64,000 nucleotides of DNA from Staphylotrichum longicolle (lineage: Eukaryota; Ascomycota; Sordariomycetes; Sordariales; Chaetomiaceae). This document shows, one piece after another, positions 55,895 through 64,000 of this stretch (its first letter is position 1; each line of letters opens with the position of its first letter). A program made the position numbers and the translations under genes. The DNA lies in assembly GCA_019096155.1 (NCBI GenBank), contig JAHCVI010000001.1, forward strand, positions 5,704,001-5,768,000, given 5' to 3'. The notes below the pieces were generated by a model. The model ran no database searches and was not told where the DNA came from. It saw only the letters and a list, made by a program, of their open reading frames with translations.

Positions 55895-58755
55895 TGTGGT
55901 GGTCTTGGTGTGGAAGGGCAGGACGAAGTCGATGAGCCGGCGACTTCAACAAGAAGCGGGAAAGCCGGAAACAGAAAAGAGGAATGAAAAGATGCTGCTG
56001 TGATGCCCTTCCTCCGTTGCTTGATGCGCTGCGGCGGGATGGCGGGTGGTGATGGGAGTTGGGGGAGGAGGATGGCAAGAGGAGGAGAGAGCGAGGTCGG
56101 CAATCCTGGGGAGCTGTGCTGCTGATAAAGAGGCGGGCGGGTGCGTCAGAACGCCCAAGCGTGCGGTTGCCTCAGGGAAACTCCCCGTCTGGCTCACACA
56201 TCCAGGCGGAGCAGCAACGCCGGGGGGTTGGAGACCCACATCTAGCCTGATCCGGCATAGCGAAAGGTGGAGCAGCCAATGGCATGACCGGCATCCGGGA
56301 CCCACTGGGGCGAGACGATACGGGGGCGCTGCGATAAGAACAGCTCGGCAATCCGTCGCACAGCGACAACTGACACCATTGGGGCTGCCTATCGCGTTTA
56401 TCAACGGCCTAAGCATCCCCGACAGCGGTGTTTTGAAGCATTGAGAGCTCAGGTTTACAGTGTACCAACAAACCCTTAGATACATTTGATTCGATTTTAC
56501 GAGGCTGGTTCCGCTTCTCACTGTGAGCCCAGAGCGTGCCTCGGCGGCGGCGCAGGCAGGTTGGCAGGTTTGTTGGGGCGAGGCTGCCCTGTTACGGGAT
56601 CTGCGGCCTGCTTACCGCCGTGCATGGGTGGCTCACGATCCCTGGAGCACAGTTGGACCGCCCCTAGCTGTCTGGCCTTGATTCGCCGAAGCTCGACTGG
56701 AGCTGCGAGCTCGTGGACAACGAGGCAGCGAATGACCACCAGCTCATACTCTCCGCACCCGTGCCAGGGCGATGGCCAGATCGATGTCGGGGTAAGGAAG
56801 GACTCGGATGTCGAACTCCACGGGACGAACCCGACACTGCACTAGCCACGACGATTGCAGGCGGGGAAGTGGTCGGTGTCTCGAACGAAACGGCGACACA
56901 GGACAGGCGTCACGGGATGTCCATGTTGCCAAGCCGAATCTGGCTGACGGGTACCTTGAGGGGTCACCTCGTTGATTCCCCCTTCTAGGATCGAACTCCA
57001 AGACGCAGTTGGTCTTTAACATGCAACACATGCAACACATGCAACGAGATTATTCTTCTTCTTGATTAGGTCCCAAAGATGTAGGTATCTCGCCAAACAT
57101 CTTCTCAGGGACAGTCGGACCCCAAAGCATCTCGAGACCGAGCTGGCTATCAAACGCTGGCTGGCTGAACGCCTTGCCTGCTCCCCTGCCAGGCACGTCA
57201 CCTGGGAGGGTGCCGAGCAAGGGCGGGGCGTCTTATCCACCTTGTCGGGGGAATGGGTCACGAGTGAACAGCACGTGCCAGGGTGTCGCATCGCTTGGAG
57301 CCTCTGACTCGACCGAATTCAGGTTTCCTGGAGCTCCTGGACAGACCGTGTTGCATTCGCGCTCTTTCCCTAGATGTGTTTGATTCGCGAAAACTTGTAT
57401 GTCTACAACGTGTAGTAGCGTGTAGTGTACGTGTCCGAGGTGTCCCAGGTCCCCGGGCCGACACCGATGTCGCTCGGCCTGATGTTGTTGTTGCGGAACT
57501 GGTCTGACAGGGACCAGCCATTACATCATACTCGGCTCGACAGCCCCGAGGCCCTCGAGCTGACATCGAACGGACCCCTTTGAACCCTGCTTTTTGATGG
57601 TCCGGACGGGATGACCAGAAACTCGGACAGGCGTCCCGGAAAGCATCTCCATGTATAAAACATGCACAAGCTTGCGAGCAATGTTCTGTGCCTGCATGAA
57701 TCCCTTAAGGCTGATTTCAGCGCTGGTCACGGTGGGTCGGTGATCGTCATCCAGGCGTCAACTGTTATCGCCTTATCTGCAATGGTTCGTTCCCTCTATT
57801 TCCGAAGGCAGCGCGTCGACAAACTCTCCAAAACACCCCCAAAACACTTTAGTACCTAGGTACGGATAGTTCCGACGACCGGAAGTTCATGTAATAGATG
57901 GGAGCTGCCATAGGCGATGGTACACCCCATTGTTGACTGGGAACGTTCACCATGTGTTAACTGCCAGATCCAGAGCATTCAGTGCATGGCCAACTTCAGC
58001 TCGGGTTAGGGCTCGTCCCGTTTCTAGAGCCGCCAGACAATGAATCGCCCTTTAAAAGCACAAATACCCTGTACGCACTCAAAGTGAATTCAGGAAGCCA
58101 TCAGCAATTCCCACCTTCAGAACCAACCGTGGCTGAGATTGGGAAGTTGGGGCCAAAACAGGCAGACAGGGGAGAGCAGTACCTGAAGCTCGAGATTGTG
58201 GGGCTCTAGGTTTCAGAGCTGCTTGAGCTGGCACCGCCACAATGCCCCTCACAAAGCTGGGCCACCCGCATTGCAGATGTGCACCGGTCCCTGAGGCACA
58301 GGGCTCTGAGCACCGGAAAGCCACAGCTCGAGGCTGAGCCCAGGCCTGGAAGCTTTCCTGATTGAGAGTCAAGTGCTTGGTCTGGTTTCTAGAAGATCGG
58401 ATCGTCAACGAAACGCCTTGCGCATCCCGAAAAACGACTCAACGAACAAAGACACGGCGATTTCTGCTTGCTACGCACCTGCTTCAGGACAACAACGACC
58501 GGCCTTCTTTGGCTTATTTTTCCCCGACCGACTTCCGGCCCCGACTCGAGCAACAGGGCGCTGTGGCAGCCTAGGGATGCTGGCGTAAGCTCTTCTCCCG
58601 AACAGCGCTCGGCCGCGTCCACCTTTCCATGACGGCCTCCCCAGCCCGTGTACCTGGACCCTCGATGGGTTCGAGGGATTCTACAGACTGTCACAGCATT
58701 CGGTATCTCAAAGGATTAGAAAATCGGCGCAATTGAGCGCTTGAAATCGCACAAG
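55895..58755. other. 2.9 kb divergent gene-free region
   Basis: Shared 5' region of the protease (minus) and the BEACH gene (plus). Short random frames only. Three tandem ACACATGCA-type units occur at about 57018-57046 and a TACCTAGGTA palindrome at about 57852-57861. No tRNA-like or protein gene could be supported. Confidence 0.45.
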
Positions 58756-61700
58756 ATGCTCCCCATTCGATCCGCGCGCCGCTACCGCGCCTCGACATCC
58801 GCATCGACACTCCAGACGTCCAAAGCCACCGAAGTGCTCCAGACTCTCCTTGAACGGCTGTCCGTAATATCAAGGCCCTCGCCAGATTGCTCATACCCAA
58901 AGATCGACGAACTCGCAGACCAAATCCGACAAATTCACCAGCATGTCGCCGCCCTGGCCCCGCCCTCCCAACCGCAAGACGACTTCCGCCATCTTCGCGG
59001 CTTTCAAACCTTGCTCAACGTCCTAAGGTCGTTTTCCGGCTTCTATAACCCGCATAAGCGAAACGAGACCGAGCGGAGGGCAATCTTTGACCTGCTCCAT
59101 GTTGTCCTGGCAACCCTTTCAGCGGCCTTCCGCGGCCACCCCGGCAACAGGCGCTATTTCCGAGACAGAGTAGAAGGCGGGGGCTGGGAGGCACTCGAGC
59201 AAATAATCGCCAGTATTGGTGTGGGAGGAGGGGACTCGGATCTCTGGGCCAACTGCCAGCTGTTCGGCAAACTGCTCTCCTTTGCCCTCGATGACCAACG
59301 CCTTGATGAGCTCTGCCGGTCGGTGGCATCGTGGACGGTCACAGACAACGCCCGAGAACCGCTGGATGGAAGCCATGGCGATGCCGAACAGTCGGCCGGC
59401 GAAAACCCGCAGCACAAACGCAATGAGGCGCAGAGCATGGAAGCCATCGACGCAAAGGTGGGGGGGATTGTCGGGCTAAACACGGTCATTCAGAATGCCG
59501 AAATCATTCGAACCGTTGTTGCCTTTTGGGAATCCATTCCAAGAGGTCAAGGTACAGCCGCAAGCCCTGCTTCGCTGATAGTCCTGTCAACGCTGTCATC
59601 CCTGGCATCCACCTCCCTCTCCAACCTGAGTGCTCTGCATGGGACCGGTCTGCTCTCTCGGCTCTTGCGCCTGATTTTCGCCGACGACGGCGTCCTTGCT
59701 GAACCTGAGAGGAGAACCGCCTTGTCCCTATGCCAGTCCCTGATGCAGCTCGGTATCGACCAGCTAGCAGATGCGCAGTTTTTGCTGAACAGCCGAGACG
59801 CAGCTACTTCCGAGTTCTGTCTGGACATGACAGAGAAGTATGCTGGCCCTCCCTTTATCCAGTTCGACCTTTCTTTGCATGGCCATTCATCTATCGAACT
59901 CCCAAATCTTGGCCGGTCTTTCCCCCCTCAGACAGCTCCCGGATACACTTTTACTGGTTGGGTCAAAATCGACAAATTCGACCCGCGGTCTCACACGACG
60001 CTCTTCGGCGTCTTCGACTCTACCCAAACCTGTTTTCTCCTTGCCTATCTCGAGAAAGACACCAAAAACTTTATCCTCCAAACCTCTGTCACCTCATCGC
60101 GTCCGAGTGTCAGATTCAAGTCGGTGGCGTTCAAAGAGAATCAGTGGTACCACATCGCCCTCGTACATCGCAGGCCCAAGACCATGGTGGCGAGCAAGGC
60201 GAGCCTCTACGTCAATGGAGAGTTTTCGGAACAGATCCGCGCTGCCTATCCAAGTCCGCCTCCACCTTCCAACGCGAGCACCGAAAGCTTCGTTTCGTTC
60301 TCCTCGAGCACGAGCAAGACGAACCCGGTTCAAGCCTTCTTGGGTACGCCACGCGGCCTCGCCGCTCAGCTCGGCCCAGGGCTTGTACACTCCAAGTGGT
60401 CGCTGGCCTCGGGGCACCTGTTTGAAGACGTGCTGAGTGACGATTTGCTCGCTGTCTACTACCGTCTGGGACCGCGTTACCAGGGGAACTTTCAGGACTG
60501 TCTTGGTGGGTTCCAGACTTATGAGGCTTCAGCTGCACTGGGACTCCGTAACGAGGTGTTCCATCCGGGCAAGGACGACAACTCGGACATTCTGAAAGCC
60601 ATCAGAGACAAAGCGAGCACAATCGTCCCTGAACACAAAGTCTTGCTGAGCACCTTCCCGCGGGCTGTGTTTCCTGCGGATGGACAGTTCATGGACTCTC
60701 TGCTCTTTCGTTCCCTGTCTAGGACCTCGGCCAGCAGCTTGTTTCATTCTACCGTAAAGAGCGGGACGGCGGTTGCAGTCAACGGCGCTGTGCCCTGTGT
60801 CAACGATGCCTTGATTAAGCTGAATGGTGTCTCGCTTCTCACAGGTGATCCCGTTGTTGCTACTCCATACTACTTTGACGACAACCTATGGCGCCTCGGA
60901 GGATTCACCCCTGTCGCCCTCAAGCTCGTTGAGCGCTCGTCTACATCCGAAGAACTCCTGCGCTCCGTGGAACTCATGTTCCACTGCATCGGGAACAGTT
61001 GGAGGAACAGTGAGGCCATGGAGAGGGACAAAGGATATGCCATTTTGAGCATGCTGATTCGTGCCAAACTCGGATATGGCGTCCCGGGCTCGGACATCCA
61101 GTCCCAGACATGGCGGCTCCCGCTGACTCCCGAGACGAGAGACAAGCTGAGCTTTCAGTTGCTCAGCCTGGTACTCCATTTCGTCGGATACAAGCATGCT
61201 GACCCGATTGAGTCCTTCATCATCAACCCGCTCGCGTACCGTGTCCTGCTTATCGACCCAGACACATGGCGAAGGTCATCCCCTATGGCGCAAGAGTTGT
61301 ATTACAAACAGTTCGTGACGTTTGCTGTCAAAAGCAAGCACCATCAGTTCAACAGCCGTCGGCTGCTTCGAATGCGTAAGTATAACTCAGACGCGCGGTA
61401 TCTGGAACCTCGTATGCTCACACACTTGACCAGGAATTATCAAGAGGCTTCTGGATGCGTTGAAAGCCGAAACCATCTCGGAGGACATCATGCCCCATTT
61501 CATGGCTTCTTTCGAGAGTCTTGTCAAATGCAACTACAACGCCGAAGTCCATCGATCAATCGCCCTTTTCATCACATATGCCTTCCATACACCCCCTGGC
61601 TCCGTCCCACGTACCCCTAAGCCAGCATCAGTTGCCAGCCGTTCACCTACCCCTGGTCTCAATGTCCTGCGGCGACCCACCGCTGAACTCAACCCGTTGA

Positions 61701-64000
61701 CTAACGTGACTGGCTCAAAAATGCTCACGAAGAAACAGCTGGGCATCAAGATTCTCGAGATGTACACCAGGCTCCTCTGTGACAAGACCAACCTGGCCGA
61801 CATCCGCAAGTTTGCCAAGACGGTTACGAACAAGGTGATACTTGCAACCACCCCGACGAACAAGGCAAAAGAATACTTGCTGACGTCCGGGCAGTGGCTG
61901 CTATATCTGCTCGCAGAGAACGATCCGGAGATCGTTGTGCTTGGCTGCAAGATCCTTGCTCGCCTCCTGGTGACGCAACCTTCTGGCTACACGGCCAAGT
62001 TTGCTAGCAAAACCGGAGGCTTTGGGATCATGGCTTACCGCTTGAAACAGTGGTGGGATATTTCGACGATCTGGCCGATCCTCTTCAGCATTCTTTTCGG
62101 ATACGACGTTGCCAACATCAACTTTGACAAGTCATTCGACTTCTTCAGCCTTTTGGAAATCTTCGGCAACAGCCGGGTAGTGTTCCCGGATGTGCTGCCT
62201 GTCATCACTTACATGCTGCAGCACGGTCTTCGGGATGTCCTCAGATACCAGGATGATCCAGATTCACCAGCGGGGGATCCCGGCGCAACAAAGGCCTCGC
62301 AGGAGTCCCTCGCTGCTGTGCGTACAAGACCTAGGGCGCGGTCTATGGAACTGGGCCAGGCACTTGAACCGCGAAGTAAGAGAAGACTGAAACCTGCTTC
62401 GCAACACTCGCTAACACCAGTTTCAGGGACGCAGTTGCCCGAGAAAGAAAGGGTGGTGGCAAACGCTGTCGTCCTTCAGACTGTCGTTCGTTTCCTGGCC
62501 GACATGCATACCCGTTCAGTAAATTTTAGAGATTTTGCTCTTTCATCAGACTATATCCGGCATCTCCTCTCGGCTCTCTATCCCATCATCGTCAGCTCCG
62601 ATCCGGTCACCGCCGAAACGGAACTAAATTCCAAAGACTCGCTCAATTTCGAAGGGGGCGACGTAATCATCCGGCCAGTCCCCGGCTCTTCGACGACTTC
62701 GGTCCCGATTATTCGGACGGCAAATGCGGGGCCGTCTGATATCCAGCCCCCGTCTCCCAGTCCGGGCCGAGGAACCCCTCTCCGTCGACCGTCGTCATTT
62801 ATCCTGGTCACTTCACAGTCACAATCGTCGGTCCCGACGCCTGTTCGTTTGAACCATGTTGTTTCTCCCAAGAAGCAGCTCGCCACGCGAAACACTAGCA
62901 ATGTTGTGCTGGAAGGCATCTTGGAGCTCATCGTCAGCGTATTCACCGACCAGGTCCTGGTCCGGAAGGAGTTTCCTGGGTTCGGTCTCTTTCTGAAGGT
63001 GCCACCTGGATTCCAGGAGCATCGAGCATACTTCGAAACCTACATTCTGCGGAATGTCATCACTCACCTGAAGAACACGATCCAACTGGACCGGAAGGCT
63101 CTCACGGAACCCAAGATCTTGCAGAACCTGGCGCGTCTGAACCTCCACATGGCGGAAGCCGTGTTTGAGGGTTCATTCATGAATGGGGCTGAAACCATGA
63201 TCGAGTTTACAGGGACGCTACTGGAATACCTGCAGCGGCCCGAGGTGTCCTCGCTGAAGAGTGTCCGGCTCTGCAGCTCTGCTGTCGCGACCATTCGGTC
63301 TTCGTTCTTGAAGTTCACCCTGCTCAGGCTGTCGGACATGGACGACCCGGAAACTAAGGATTCCGAGGCCCAGTCGACCATGGAGCAACTTCTCTACTGG
63401 CAGACCGTGCTCCTCAGCTGCCTGTCGATGGAGGACGACTACATGAGACTGCTGTGGTATCAGCTCTACAACAAACTGGTTGACTGAGGACATCACATAA
63501 TCGATCGCGTGCTCAAAAGCCCGAGGAGTCGGCGGCGATCTTCCGGCAGACCATGACACCGGACCAGCGATCGCTGGCGAGGGGCTTTGAGAAGTTGACT
63601 GAGCTGGATGATGTCGCGTTTCTCGAGTGGGTGGACCAGCACCGTCCCTCGCTCGACGTCCTCTTTTTCGGCGGCATGTCCAAAACTTGGGAAGAGTTCG
63701 TCGGCCTGGAGAACCAGCGCACCGCAGACAGTGCCAGGATGAGGGTCAGGAGCCGCAAGGACAAGCTCAGGCAGTGGCACACCGAGTCGCTGGAGCGGGA
63801 TAATATCCTACTCCGCCACGAAATGGCCAACAGCGCATGGATGAAGAGCATCTACTTCACGGAGCACTTCAAGCACCAAAGGCTTCTGCAAGACCTGCAG
63901 GATGACAATGCTTTCCTGGCTTCGACGTTTGCGAAGATGGAGCGAGACTTGTGTCGCCCGGGGGCGGTGTTCAGCGAACCCCAGTCAATTAAATGGAAGT
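58756..64000 (+). CDS. BEACH-family (beige/LvsA/BPH1-type) protein, N-terminal part, cut by window end
   Basis: Large scaffold of the BEACH family, which acts in vesicle and lysosome or vacuole traffic and autophagy. ATG 58756 (MLPIRSARRYRASTSAS). Exon 1 runs to 61375; a 58-nt intron (61376-61433) follows, and the frame continues through helical-repeat sequence. A concanavalin-A-like segment lies at about residues 395-500 (GYTFTGWVKIDKFDPRSHTT, ENQWYHIALVHRR, SLYVNGEF), typical of BEACH proteins ahead of the PH-BEACH core. The frame ends at a TGA (63485-63487) after QLYNKLVD. About 30 nt later another frame opens with KPEESAAIFRQTMTPDQRS and stays open to the window end, with GFEKLTELDDVAFLEWVDQ. 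The two blocks look like parts of one protein, so a lesion, error or unusual intron lies at about 63480-63517. The PH, BEACH and WD40 parts should be beyond 64000. Confidence 0.82.

Noticed and set aside
56985..57000. Sequence resembling a tRNA T-arm (GTTCGATCC on the minus strand)
   Set aside because: The flanking bases do not form a T stem, and no acceptor or anticodon arm could be built around it.

Overview
The window reads as a nuclear contig from a filamentous ascomycete, most likely a sordariomycete. It is GC-rich, genes are split by short GT-AG introns (about 43-103 nt, one of 151) with CTNAC-like branch points, and the products are typical of moulds: an annexin with a long RS/RD-rich head, a Zn2Cys6 regulator, a MAD1-like GPI adhesin with a CFEM-like module, and a vacuolar subtilisin. 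There are no operons, rRNA genes, CRISPR arrays or transposons, and no AT-rich tract of the kind left by RIP.

Layout. 0-10 kb: annexin (+), then about 5 kb without a convincing gene, then a Zn2Cys6 factor (-). 10-22.8 kb: a gene-poor stretch holding a T5orf172/MUG113-type membrane protein (+) and the adhesin (-). 22.8-33.6 kb: a Vms1/ANKZF1 ribosome-quality-control gene (-), an unassigned Cys-rich protein (-), pirin (+), glutamate decarboxylase (+) and a 4-coumarate-CoA-ligase-like enzyme ending in a peroxisomal AKI (-). 33.6-45.7 kb: an AlkB-like dioxygenase with two identical-spacing zinc ribbons (+), the F1 assembly factor ATP12 (-) and the plasma-membrane scaffold EFR3 (-). 47.6-56 kb: a secreted FAD oxidase (+), a long disordered Ser/Pro-rich protein (-) and a cerevisin-type vacuolar protease (-). 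58.7-64 kb: a BEACH-family protein (+) that runs off the end.

The genes look like an ordinary mosaic of unlinked housekeeping and surface or secretory functions, not one pathway. The most unusual point is structural. Three conserved genes (Vms1, glutamate decarboxylase, ATP12) carry tight clusters of single-base length changes: G/C runs one base short and A/T runs one base long wherever the run can be placed. Reading across them restores continuous conserved protein. A fourth gene (the Ser/Pro-rich protein) has one in-frame TAG, and the BEACH gene loses frame between two plausible coding blocks. These could be consensus errors or real lesions, and gene models here should be treated with care. 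The most interesting protein is the dioxygenase at 36.5-39.2 kb.
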